Shown piece after piece: positions 40,160-47,885 of a stretch of DNA of 64,000 nt. A program made the translations under genes and the position numbers. Source of the stretch: a virus; IMG/VR virus record IMGVR_UViG_3300036774_000066, positions 1 to 64,000 of that record; one strand, written 5' to 3'. The first letter of the stretch is position 1, and every line of letters begins with the position of its first letter. The notes below the pieces were generated by a model. It made no database searches. It saw only the letters and a list, made by a program, of their open reading frames with translations, and was not told the DNA's origin.

Positions 40160-40471
40160 TCATTTCACATTCACACTCCTCGTAACCCTGCACCGCGTTG
40201 TACACGTACTCCCCGTTATGGCGCACATCCTCCCCTTCAAGTCCTCATGTGCCGCGCACGGCTCCATGTTCCTAATCCCCTCTTCCAACTCCTCTAATCG
40301 CACTCCCATAACTTCTCGCACCTGCCCCATTAACTCACGTCCAATCTTCACACACCTCTCCGAATCAAAATTCCCCGCACTATCAAGGCTATCCCAACAC
40401 ATAGACACAGCACCCAAAGCCATAAAAATCTCCGACTCCAAAACCCTCATCTCATTATCCATATCCATCAT
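40160..40471 (-). CDS. hypothetical small protein
   Basis: A 103-residue protein from ATG 40471 (GAGGAGG 6 bases upstream), Met-rich at the start (MMDMDNEMRVLESEIFMAL). It is helical, with cysteines near the end (CAITGSTCTTRCRV). No family is recognised. Confidence 0.55.
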   Translation of the reverse strand: MMDMDNEMRVLESEIFMALGAVSMCWDSLDSAGNFDSERCVKIGRELMGQVREVMGVRLEELEEGIRNMEPCAAHEDLKGRMCAITGSTCTTRCRVTRSVNVK

Positions 40472-40591
40472 ATCAAACCTCCTCAATCTGAAAGATGAAA
40501 GATAAAAGATTAGCCTCCAAACCACCCCACTCACTATACGCTCAATACCTCAAAATTCAACATCAATTCTCCACCCGGCAAATTTTGCCTA

Positions 40592-40990
40592 CTACCTTTC
40601 AAAATTTATCACAAATTTTTTCTCCCCCAAACCCAAAAACCAATCAGGGTACTCACCCTCCCAAATTTTTATAGCCTCCTTCTTCCGCTTCCTTTCCCTC
40701 CAATCCCCACGACACCCCTTGAACAACGAAGACCTCGGCGATACCCTCTCCTCTAACTCATCCAGCAATTCCCCCAATAACCCCTCCTGTAAAAGCTCCT
40801 CCACCCTCTTCCTCTCAAACCCACTCGGCTCATTTAACACCTTAAAATCACTTAGATTCACGCAAGCCCGAATTTGGACCATATTCGCCAGCCCTTTTCC
40901 AGTCGCCCCTCCGAATGGCCCCCAAGGGGTAGTCGTCTCTGTAAATTTCTCCTCTAAGTCAACCGTGTAGGATATTCTATGGTATGTCAA
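40592..40990 (-). CDS. hypothetical protein, related start to its upstream neighbour
   Basis: A 132-residue frame beginning with TTG directly after the preceding stop. MTYHRISYTVDLEEKF resembles the start of the upstream gene (MRRYRIIYIDFNDCW), which supports this start despite no clear ribosome site; an ATG 36 codons in is the alternative. It has a Gly/Pro turn (TTPWGPFGGATGKG), a Leu/Glu helix (ELLQEGLLGELLDELEERV) and a basic WRERKRKKEAIKIWEG region. Confidence 0.5.
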   Translation of the reverse strand: MTYHRISYTVDLEEKFTETTTPWGPFGGATGKGLANMVQIRACVNLSDFKVLNEPSGFERKRVEELLQEGLLGELLDELEERVSPRSSLFKGCRGDWRERKRKKEAIKIWEGEYPDWFLGLGEKKFVINFER

Positions 40991-41155
40991 TCAATAGACA
41001 GGCGAGGGGATCATCTCAATAGATATAACACACTTTACACCGGGGAGTAATTCAATCCATCCCTCCCGTACCAAGTTCTGAATAGAGGAACTTTCCTGTT
41101 CTGCAACTCTCCAACAGTCATTAAAGTCTATATAGATTATCCTATACCTTCGCAT
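40991..41155 (-). CDS. 54-residue protein, paralogue-like start
   Basis: Starts at ATG 41155 with AGGAGG 6 bases upstream and ends directly before the next gene. The protein MRRYRIIYIDFNDCWRV... is a short strand, helix and strand; its first 15 residues resemble those of the downstream protein. The function is unknown. Confidence 0.65.
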   Translation of the reverse strand: MRRYRIIYIDFNDCWRVAEQESSSIQNLVREGWIELLPGVKCVISIEMIPSPVY

Positions 41156-41158
41156 CTG

Positions 41159-41359
41159 TCACCTCCTATGGGGAATAATATCAATATGACCTCTCTCGCA
41201 TTCGGGGATTTTATGCTCCTTAATATCTAACAGGAAAATCTCACTTGCTGATTTCCCTTTGCCAATGAACCAATTCTCCGCTGCCTCTTTCAGACAATCA
41301 GGGCACCATACATCATCAACGCCTACCCCTTGCCACTTGTGTTTACGACAGTAGACCAT
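41159..41359 (-). CDS. small zinc-binding protein
   Basis: A 66-residue protein. CRKH at 4-7 and CPDC near 19-22 form a zinc site, followed by a helical stretch and CERGH near the end. GGGGAAG lies upstream, at the end of the HD gene. Confidence 0.6.
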   Translation of the reverse strand: MVYCRKHKWQGVGVDDVWCPDCLKEAAENWFIGKGKSASEIFLLDIKEHKIPECERGHIDIIPHRR

Positions 41360-41362
41360 CCT

Positions 41363-41977
41363 TTACTTCTTCCCCTTTCCCTTGACATATCCAAACATAT
41401 ACCCCGACATAAGATCAGCACTATGCACCAGGGTTGACAACTTGCTCATTCCCCCTCCATCAGAGGAGTACGAATATACACTTGACAAATTAGTAGAAAA
41501 ACCACCATGATGATGACTTACCGCCTCTATTTGCTGGTCTGTCAAGATCAATCCGTGCTTCGCGCAAAGCTGCGTGACCTTCGCACTTTCATCAGGATAA
41601 AAAATATCGTCTGCCACTTCCCATATCTGTCCACCATACTTCTCCTGTCTGCGATAATCACCAGCAGGCATATCTTTGTATCTGTAAAGTTTGTCCAAGT
41701 CATGCACATAGCAGACTATAATAACATCGTCTTGTGTAAAGTCAATGGCAGTAGGAGTTACAGGAACTATCATCTTGTATAGACCTATTCCTAACATCAC
41801 CACTTCCTTGACGTGATCGGCATATCCCCCTACCCACGCATGATGTCGCCTTCGGGATGCAGGCCAATATTCTATCCTACTCTGTAAAGACAAGTGCATC
41901 GCCGCCAACTTCTCCCGGTCTGCCTCGCCCTGGATCATCATAAGCATCTGGGAAATCTGCTCATAACTGGTAGTCAT
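41363..41977 (-). CDS. HD-domain phosphohydrolase-like protein
   Basis: A 204-residue protein. H55 in GYADHVKEVV, the HD pair at 92-93 (VHDLDKL), HHHGG at 155-159 and HSAD at 185-188 follow the metal-binding order of HD hydrolases, which cleave phosphoester bonds of nucleotides or nucleic acids. The substrate is unknown; dNTP or cyclic-nucleotide hydrolysis are options. GGGAGG precedes the ATG. Confidence 0.8.
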   Translation of the reverse strand: MTTSYEQISQMLMMIQGEADREKLAAMHLSLQSRIEYWPASRRRHHAWVGGYADHVKEVVMLGIGLYKMIVPVTPTAIDFTQDDVIIVCYVHDLDKLYRYKDMPAGDYRRQEKYGGQIWEVADDIFYPDESAKVTQLCAKHGLILTDQQIEAVSHHHGGFSTNLSSVYSYSSDGGGMSKLSTLVHSADLMSGYMFGYVKGKGKK

Positions 41978-42003
41978 TTAACGCCTCCCGTTTCAGCCCA
42001 AGT

Positions 42004-42288
42004 TTAAGCCCCTGACCTCTGTTCCCCCGATCCCCTGACTGTACGCCACGCAACCCTCAATTCCTCAGTCCTACTCAATCCTACCCGTCCCACTTGCCCC
42101 TGAATCCCCGCTCCACCCCGGCTCCGACTTCTGAGTCCTCCCATTAAAGCACCCTTTCTAACAGGCTTTCCCCGTCTTCTCCTGGGCTTCCCCTGGGGAA
42201 GAATCCCTGGAGCACCTGGGTTCCAAACCGATTCCTCACAGTGCATTATTAGACTTTCCGGCCCGTGGAAGAAGTAGCCTGCCATCAC
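42004..42288 (-). CDS. possible basic protein
   Basis: A 94-residue frame, very Arg/Gly rich (GKPRRRRGKPVRKGALMGGL). AAGGAT precedes the second ATG (42285). The composition differs from its neighbours (more G and C), so it may be a real basic protein or a chance frame in unusual sequence. Confidence 0.35.
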   Translation of the reverse strand: MMAGYFFHGPESLIMHCEESVWNPGAPGILPQGKPRRRRGKPVRKGALMGGLRSRSRGGAGIQGQVGRVGLSRTEELRVAWRTVRGSGEQRSGA

Positions 42289-42331
42289 GTCTTATCCTTG
42301 AGAGTCTGACTCTTGCAACAGCGTCTCACTC

Positions 42332-42550
42332 CTACCTACAAGACCTTCTTCTTGCGCTCACTCGAAACTGTGGCCCACCCGTACTGTCTGCCGTCCTCAA
42401 AACCCTCACTTCCCGCACGCACTCGTACTGAATACCCTTATTTCCTAAAGTCTCTGGGTCAAGACGGTTTACAACAACGATAGTAGAACAACCTACAATA
42501 AACGTACCTGTAAACAACGCAAGAAACACACCCCTTAGACGTATCATCAT
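42332..42550 (-). CDS. small lipoprotein
   Basis: A 72-residue protein. A basic start (MMIRLRG) precedes a hydrophobic stretch ending in FIVGC at 17-21, a lipobox, so C21 should be lipidated after cleavage. The mature part is about 50 residues (STIVVVNRLDPETLGNKG, then Arg-rich). Small phage lipoproteins often act as outer-membrane spanins or superinfection factors; no lysis gene is adjacent. GAGGG precedes the ATG. Confidence 0.65.
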   Translation of the reverse strand: MMIRLRGVFLALFTGTFIVGCSTIVVVNRLDPETLGNKGIQYECVREVRVLRTADSTGGPQFRVSARRRSCR

Positions 42551-42561
42551 GGCTCACCCTC

Positions 42562-42672
42562 CATGACTTTTACCCATACAGGGACGGAAACCTTCACCCC
42601 AAAACCAATGCACCTATCAGCCTATCCAGCAGTGGTACACATTCATCACTTTTGCCCCGGAGGGACGGAAAC
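42562..42672 (+). repeat. pair of CRISPR-repeat-like sequences
   Basis: Two imperfect copies of about 30 bp at 42562-42591 and 42644-42672. Both read CAT-G/C-ACTTTT-A/G-CCC, a few differing bases, then AGGGACGGAAAC. The CCC...GGG centre is a short palindrome, and the GGGACGGAAAC end is like many CRISPR repeats. Only two copies occur, 81-82 bp apart, with no cas gene. They could be a relic mini-array or a paired regulatory site. Confidence 0.5.
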
Positions 42673-42779
42673 TTTTCCTTTGCATCAGAGATTAACTAAT
42701 CGGAATTTAATGGGTGCCCACTCAACCGACTGAAAAATCTCATATTTACAACAAGATAATCCCGTTTGTAGACCACCCA

Positions 42780-43427
42780 TTATAGCCTTCCTTGCCCTTC
42801 CTCGAAGTCATCAATCGAAACGCCTCTATTACCCTTAGAATCACTTTCACTTGTGCCTGTTCTTGCTTTCTTGACTTGTCCCAACAACTCTTTCACCGCC
42901 TTTAATCCTTCGGCATCCAAACTTCGCACCAGGTTTACCAACTCATCTCGCTCTGGGTCAATGATTATGTCCTTTGACTCAATAGAAAATCTCCGTGCAA
43001 ACTCCAAGAAATCCTGTACCGTGTTTTTTAATCTATTATGTGTGGTCATCAATTGCGCATCAGACAATCCAGCGAAACTTTTATTGACAAATAATCTTTC
43101 CTCTATGTCCTGTAACTGAGTCATCATCGAATTGAGACTTCCAAATCGCTGTATTATCATGTACGCAATATAGTAGCCCATCTTATTGCTTATGTCAGCC
43201 ATCATCTTTGCCAGCCTCGCGGGTGGAACCGTCATGTCACCCTTCATCCACGCAAAAATATCCGCTGGTATAGCATTTCCATCAGGCTTTTTCTCATCTT
43301 TTGGCGGCTCCTCCCTCGGCAAAGGCATCTTCCCCTTCGTCGCATCCCCTACCAAGTTAGTAATCCCCTTAGACGCTTCTAAAAATCGTGGCCCCGGTAT
43401 CTTCTTCTTGATAGGCGGCAATGGCAT
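42780..43427 (-). CDS. hypothetical protein
   Basis: A 215-residue protein with GAGG before the ATG. The first 50 residues are Pro/Lys rich and probably disordered; 55-185 is helical (ARLAKMMADISNKMGYYIAY, then LDAEGLKAVKELLGQVKKA); the end is Ser/Gly/Asp rich. No family is recognised. Confidence 0.65.
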   Translation of the reverse strand: MPLPPIKKKIPGPRFLEASKGITNLVGDATKGKMPLPREEPPKDEKKPDGNAIPADIFAWMKGDMTVPPARLAKMMADISNKMGYYIAYMIIQRFGSLNSMMTQLQDIEERLFVNKSFAGLSDAQLMTTHNRLKNTVQDFLEFARRFSIESKDIIIDPERDELVNLVRSLDAEGLKAVKELLGQVKKARTGTSESDSKGNRGVSIDDFEEGQGRL

Positions 43428-43504
43428 ATTCTACCTCAGATAAGTTTACATGAAAGAATTTCGGGCAGGGTATTCAACACACTGAAATAACTTACTTTAC
43501 AAAG

Positions 43505-44095
43505 CTATACTACTCCTACCAGACCATCCGATTCAGGTTGCTCCTCTTTTACATCAGGGAAATCTTCGGTTTCCTTGTTGTTTGCCTGAAATAACTCCCT
43601 AAATTGCTTCATGCAAGTGTCAACCTTGTCGCTTATCTTCTTCAAATCCTCCACCGACTTATGAAATTTCTTAGACGCACCTAAATACGTCCGCTCTGTA
43701 AAGTCTCCCTCCTTCAAATACAAGTACACCATAGAAAATTTCTTCAGCTTCAGCAAGTATCTTATGTCCGGCACCTTCACCGCTGCCCCATTAAACATTG
43801 ACAGGAATAGAATTGTCTCCCTGCCAAACAAGCTGTACAGCCTAACATAAAAATCATTCTTAGAAAATCCTGCCAGCACCGAAACCAGTACAACTAATCC
43901 ATTGTTTGTCAAGTCAGTAGAAAAATTAAACAGCAGCTTGTTCTTTACAGATACAGAATCCTCCCTCACTATGTCCTCATTCGGGTCTTCCTCCATCCCT
44001 ACATCAGAATCCTTCACCTCTGCAAGCAACTGTTCTAATAAGTGCTGACTTGATGGAGAACCAATCGAATCCCGTCTTTCTCTGGTGTCGCTCAT
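43505..44095 (-). CDS. hypothetical protein overlapping the sigma-like gene
   Basis: A 196-residue protein from ATG 44095 (AAGGGG 10 bases upstream), whose first 90 bases lie inside the sigma-like gene in another frame. Residues about 60-120 (FGRETILFLSMFNGAAVKV, then PDIRYLLKLKKFSMVYLYL) have the length and helix pattern of a Mor-type DNA-binding region, which would suit a partner of the sigma-like protein. This is a weak resemblance only. The C terminus is acidic. Confidence 0.6.
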   Translation of the reverse strand: MSDTRERRDSIGSPSSQHLLEQLLAEVKDSDVGMEEDPNEDIVREDSVSVKNKLLFNFSTDLTNNGLVVLVSVLAGFSKNDFYVRLYSLFGRETILFLSMFNGAAVKVPDIRYLLKLKKFSMVYLYLKEGDFTERTYLGASKKFHKSVEDLKKISDKVDTCMKQFRELFQANNKETEDFPDVKEEQPESDGLVGVV

Positions 44096-44618
44096 GTTGA
44101 TTATTCCCCTTAGATTCTTTTGGAAAAAACGCCTCAACTTTACAAGTGCATATCCCTAACTCACCCAACCTCTCCGATACTTCTCCATAACAAATAGACA
44201 AATCTTCCATGATGTCAATGTCCTCTCCCTCATCATTCTCCCGCCTCACAAAATCAAAATCCTCCGGGTCCGTCAACCTCTCTCGCCTCAACTTCCTCAG
44301 ATAATTCCCTATCTCATTTCTCGCCGTAGAGTAAACTATCACAACCAAATCACACTTGGGGTTTATCCACCTCTCCTTCAACTTTGCGAAGGCTTTACAA
44401 TAGCCAAGTGAAAATAACTCCGATACATCAAGGTTAGGATGTCTCGGAAGAAAATGTCTCTTGATAACCACATTCACCACGTCCGAAATCGTCGCCTCAA
44501 GTAAATGCTTATCGAATTTCTCTCCCCTGACAAAGGAAGACAGATTAGTAGCAGAGATTCTTTTGGTCCAATGGGATTTTTTGCATTGACAAAATGAACC
44601 GACCATACCTATATCCAT
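44004..44618 (-). CDS. sigma-70 region 2-like transcription factor
   Basis: A 204-residue protein. Residues 62-112 (NLDVSELFSLGYCKAFAKL, then YSTARNEIGNYLRKLRRER) follow sigma region 2: the D-x-x-(D/E)L-x-x-GY lead and the helix that contacts RNA polymerase beta-prime and opens the -10 element. No clear region 4 helix-turn-helix is seen, and the last 55 residues are Cys/Arg rich and unusual. It may redirect RNA polymerase to phage promoters. AGGAG precedes the ATG, and a 550-bp non-coding region lies upstream. Confidence 0.6.
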   Translation of the reverse strand: MDIGMVGSFCQCKKSHWTKRISATNLSSFVRGEKFDKHLLEATISDVVNVVIKRHFLPRHPNLDVSELFSLGYCKAFAKLKERWINPKCDLVVIVYSTARNEIGNYLRKLRRERLTDPEDFDFVRRENDEGEDIDIMEDLSICYGEVSERLGELGICTCKVEAFFPKESKGNNQHERHQRKTGFDWFSIKSALIRTVACRGEGF

Positions 44619-45170
44619 AGATATTTACTCCTAACTCAGATGTGTCAACAAAAATTAAACCAGCAAAGTGTAGGGAATCGAGCAGATGCCTCCGCTCAGT
44701 TCCCGCTTAAAGCATCCTGTAAAGACAGGACTCGGTGAGGCAAAGCAACAGCAGGATTAACAAATCGTAGCCACTGATTTTTACATCAGACTTAATCGTT
44801 TTCTAATCACGTCAACCGTCATAGTTACACCAGAGAATGATCCACTTTTCAATTATTCGCAAAAGTTAAGCTGGAAGTAGGGTTTCAAGTGTAGGAAATG
44901 CTGCAACTCCCTTTTTTCTTTCTTTCCTGTAGAAATCTGTCTAAAAGTAAACTAAAAGCTAATAGAACCATCCATTACATCCGTCGTGTATGTAAAATAA
45001 GTAAATCAAACCAAACAGGCTATTCGATCCTCTCCAAACCGTATTAGAGCAAGCTATTGTTTCCTGATTCTTTGCTAATTTCATATTTATTCTGGCTATC
45101 ACTCCTGCCATGCTTAACAGGGTATAAATACAATTCTTAATACTTAAAGATACATTAAGAATAGACTATA
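44619..45170. other. 552-bp intergenic region with RNA-like structure
   Basis: No supported gene on either strand and no tRNA. On the plus strand 44673-44704 forms GGGAA-TC-GAGC / GCTC-AG-TTCCC, 44715-44730 forms TCCTGT-AAAG-ACAGGA, and TGCCTC in the first loop (44687-44692) can pair with GAGGCA at 44737-44742. The density suggests a small RNA or a 5'-leader element of the sigma-like gene. The rest is A/T rich with no other clear signal apart from the inverted repeat listed separately. Confidence 0.5.
45133..45162 (-). terminator. hairpin downstream of the 45171-45734 gene
   Basis: ATTCTTAAT and ATTAAGAAT form a 9-bp stem around a 12-base loop, 9 bases past the stop. It is A/T rich with a poor T tract, so it is a weak terminator at best. 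Confidence 0.45.
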
Positions 45171-45734
45171 CTAAGGCTCTTTTTTATTTCCGAAGAGGTG
45201 TCTATTTATTATGTCTGTCAATTTTTCTTTTTTCATTTTTCTTCCAGTTTGCCTCATTCGAGCAGTGCGTTTGGGGTCGGACTGTTTCGGAATTGTTGTG
45301 ATAATTCTATGTGTAAACGAATTTGCAACAGGAGAATCTATTGTTGTGGGAATGCTATCGGGGGATTTTGCGACGGGAAGTGTAGAAAATTCATAAGACG
45401 CCCTGTATACCCTTATGCGACGCTGCTCCCAATCCGCAACCAGACGTGTTAGCGCATCTATACCCTTTGTCCATTCCTTCTTCAAATCCAATAATGGAGG
45501 TTTAATTGCCGTTTGCATAGAATTTACATGAGGATAGTAACGAGGATAATGATACACAATCAAATTCCCGTCTTGCAGGGTATGAACTATTACCTCTTTA
45601 AGAACCCTCCCCGCCTTCACCCCGCCATCCCACACACTCAATTCCACAGAATTTTCTTCCCATTCTGTGAATTTACGATAAGACAATCCAGTAGAATTTG
45701 AGTCAGAGTCATCTATCACTTGTAAAATATACAT
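45171..45734 (-). CDS. hypothetical protein
   Basis: A 187-residue protein with AGGAC before the ATG. The first half is beta-rich (VWDGGVKAGRVLKEVIVHTL, then LIVYHYPRYYPHVN). A short helix with KGIDALTRLVADWEQRR follows, then a Pro/Thr/Ile-rich linker and a basic tail (KRTARMRQTGRKMKKEKL). The KGIDALTRLV segment resembles RGIDAVISLLRDE in the gene at 45792, so they may share a short helix. Confidence 0.6.
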   Translation of the reverse strand: MYILQVIDDSDSNSTGLSYRKFTEWEENSVELSVWDGGVKAGRVLKEVIVHTLQDGNLIVYHYPRYYPHVNSMQTAIKPPLLDLKKEWTKGIDALTRLVADWEQRRIRVYRASYEFSTLPVAKSPDSIPTTIDSPVANSFTHRIITTIPKQSDPKRTARMRQTGRKMKKEKLTDIINRHLFGNKKEP

Positions 45735-45791
45735 TGTTTTTTGTCCTAAATGTCAATAGATTACTTCCACCGCAACCATCAGGCTACTTTT

Positions 45792-47120
45792 TCAAATCCT
45801 GAGTTTCTGCGTGCAAAGATCTTTTTGAGCATTCTTACGCATTGACGATAGGGCTTTCATGAGCGCAGTATTAAAGTCACGCAACACCTTGGCCTTTCCA
45901 TCACTGCCGTCCTCAAACGCCTCCACCGCCTCATCCCTCAACAGGCTTATCACCGCATCAATCCCCCGGTAATACCCCTCTCGCCACTCTTCCATACTAT
46001 CTTTTTCGGGGATTTTTGTTTGCGCGTTTTTTGTAGGCTGTGCTTTGTTGCGCGTCTTAACCCAATACCTCTCCAGCGAAAGAAGCATATCTTGTAAATC
46101 AATTCGCGTATGTATAGTATTTATAGCAGGCATTACTTCGTGACTCTTAATCAACTTGACAATCTCCTTGCCCAACAGCTTAATAATAACCTCCCGCAAA
46201 TCCATCGTCACCACACTCCCATCACCAGATAAAAAGTCATCCAAGAACTTGAAACAAGTATCATACTCCCCCTCATAATCAGCTATCATCTTAGGAGTAG
46301 GAAAATCAACTACACCAGTATAAGGCACCCCAAACATCTTCCGCTCATTCTCGGACCTCTTGAACTTCTTCTCAGCTTCCACACTCTCCCTTACTTCCTT
46401 CGCCACACGCTTAGAAAAAGGAACACTGCATATCGCACACCTTGTCAAAGTACAACCCTCACACGGATTCTCCTTATCGTCAACAGCCTTCTCAGCAACC
46501 TTCCCCTCCACCTCCTCCTTCTTAATCCCCGCCATCCCACCCTCCCCTAACTTCGAGGATAACTTAGAAACATCAAGAGGCTTCTCATACTTCCCCTCTT
46601 GTATCTTCTCTTCTTGCTCCCCCGTCTCCTGTATCTGTGGCTGCTCCTTCTGCCCCTGTCCTTGCGGCTGCTCTGGCATATCCGTCTCCTGAATCTTCAT
46701 CCTCTTTTCAGAGGGATGCCAATAATCATACCCCTTACTGCACCCCTCTGGATGCTCACAATCACAAGACATACAAGCCTTAATCTGCTTATCAAGTGTT
46801 GCCTGTGGTAAACAATGAAACTTCCGGACTACCACACCATTACGCAAAATTTCCGAAGCAGGTATAGGCTTTAATGTCTTCGCGTCAAGCATTAGGTTAT
46901 TCTCCATTAAAAACTTTCCAATAGAACAATACAACTCAATCAACTGCTCCTTCGACATCCTATTAGGTCCGTCCGAAAGATACACCACCACGTCCCGACT
47001 CTTCTCTCCCTCATGTAAACCACACCAAGTAATATTCATAGATTTACCTTTCTGCAATTTACCGTTCGGACCATTGCCCCACCCATAATCGTGATACCCG
47101 TCCGGGCCATCAGTTATCAT
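45792..47120 (-). CDS. 442-residue cysteine-containing protein
   Basis: N-terminal part (1-130) with WCGLHEGEKSRDVVVYLSDG; a CMSCDCEHPEGC cluster near 116-127; a Gln/Glu/Pro-rich linker (about 145-175); a second cluster CEGCTLTRCAIC near 220-231; then helical domains to the C terminus, including EEWREGYYRGIDAVISLLRD. Two probable zinc sites flank a flexible linker. The function is unknown. GGAG precedes the ATG. Confidence 0.6.
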   Translation of the reverse strand: MITDGPDGYHDYGWGNGPNGKLQKGKSMNITWCGLHEGEKSRDVVVYLSDGPNRMSKEQLIELYCSIGKFLMENNLMLDAKTLKPIPASEILRNGVVVRKFHCLPQATLDKQIKACMSCDCEHPEGCSKGYDYWHPSEKRMKIQETDMPEQPQGQGQKEQPQIQETGEQEEKIQEGKYEKPLDVSKLSSKLGEGGMAGIKKEEVEGKVAEKAVDDKENPCEGCTLTRCAICSVPFSKRVAKEVRESVEAEKKFKRSENERKMFGVPYTGVVDFPTPKMIADYEGEYDTCFKFLDDFLSGDGSVVTMDLREVIIKLLGKEIVKLIKSHEVMPAINTIHTRIDLQDMLLSLERYWVKTRNKAQPTKNAQTKIPEKDSMEEWREGYYRGIDAVISLLRDEAVEAFEDGSDGKAKVLRDFNTALMKALSSMRKNAQKDLCTQKLRI

Positions 47121-47123
47121 CGC

Positions 47124-47387
47124 CTACTCCATTAAAACATCATACATATCTACCCAATACCTCCTACCAGTCAAACTCAATACACAAACCTTCTCATAAA
47201 ATTCGTCCTGTTCATCCACCGTACCCTTCATAACATGCCCGTTTTTCTTATATGTAATCTCAGAACCAACAGGATAAACTTCATTAAACGTCTTTACAAT
47301 GTCCCTCTGAGTCTGAGCCTTTAACGCCATCAATTCACCAATACGAGCAATCGCATACGCCCTATTGTCAATAGAAGAAGTTTCCAT
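47124..47387 (-). CDS. hypothetical small protein
   Basis: An 87-residue protein from ATG 47387 (GGAGG 9 bases upstream). A helical start (AYAIARIGELMALKAQTQRD) is followed by a small beta region with GSEITYKKNGHVMKGTV and RRYWVDMYDVLME. No family is recognised. Confidence 0.6.
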   Translation of the reverse strand: METSSIDNRAYAIARIGELMALKAQTQRDIVKTFNEVYPVGSEITYKKNGHVMKGTVDEQDEFYEKVCVLSLTGRRYWVDMYDVLME

Positions 47388-47405
47388 TTTACCACTCCTC
47401 CACAA

Positions 47406-47612
47406 CTATGTCAAGCCCTGCTTTTCCATCAACTTCTCAACTTGACTTCCACAAATCTGACAGATATTCTTCTCCCTTGCACACTTCTGACAAGATTGCT
47501 TTAGTTGCGTTCTGTAAAAAGAATATCGACCATGCTTCTCACACATGCCATCACCCATGCAGTCATGAAATAGACGCTTCTTTATCTTTTCACACTCTTT
47601 ACAAAGGTACAT
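47406..47612 (-). CDS. small protein with three CxxC pairs
   Basis: A 68-residue protein. CKEC near 4-7, C and H in DGMCEKHGRY, CQKCAREKN and CQICG make two zinc sites; the CxxCAxExNxCxxCG ending is one I recognise from small phage proteins. ATG 47612 is used; a GTG four codons earlier is open. The function is unknown. Confidence 0.65.
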   Translation of the reverse strand: MYLCKECEKIKKRLFHDCMGDGMCEKHGRYSFYRTQLKQSCQKCAREKNICQICGSQVEKLMEKQGLT

Positions 47613-47624
47613 AGTACATCTCAC

Positions 47625-47801
47625 TCAATAGGGAAATCCCGGCACACTCGTATCCAACTCACTCTCCAAAATCAACTCCTTTATCACTGCACGTCGCAAT
47701 TCCGGTATCCGCTCATTTACCTTCTTGATAATCTTCTGAGAACACTCCACACAAAACCTAACCGCACAGGCTTTCTTGCATATCTCACACTTGTTTTTCA
47801 T
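47625..47801 (-). CDS. small zinc-binding protein
   Basis: A 58-residue protein from ATG 47801. CEIC, C and CVEC in the first 20 residues form a zinc site; the rest is a charged helix (IIKKVNERIPELRRAVIKEL). Its stop overlaps the region just before the next small gene. The ribosome site is weak. Confidence 0.6.
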   Translation of the reverse strand: MKNKCEICKKACAVRFCVECSQKIIKKVNERIPELRRAVIKELILESELDTSVPGFPY

Positions 47802-47826
47802 GCTGCATTACCTGTAAAAACTTTAC

Positions 47827-47868
47827 AAAAAGAAAAAGGCACGTACCTATCTCTAAATACGTGCCCTT
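47827..47868 (-). terminator. strong intrinsic terminator after the SPFH-like gene
   Basis: On the minus strand GGCACGTA pairs with TACGTGCC (8 bp, extended by A-T pairs) around a 12-base loop and is followed by TTTTTCTTTTTG. It lies 18 bp past the stop at 47886 and closes the two-gene membrane operon. Confidence 0.9.
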
Positions 47869-47885
47869 TCCCCAAAACCACAAGA

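Noticed and set aside
44590-44660. Sigma-70-type promoter (TTGACA plus TAAATA) for the sigma-like gene
   Set aside because: The -10-like sequence would place the RNA start beyond the ribosome binding site and next to the ATG, so it cannot serve that gene.
44640-44760. Possible tRNA in the structured intergenic region
   Set aside because: The hairpins have wrong loop lengths (a four-base loop instead of seven), there is no GGTTCGA-type T loop, and no acceptor stem closes the region.
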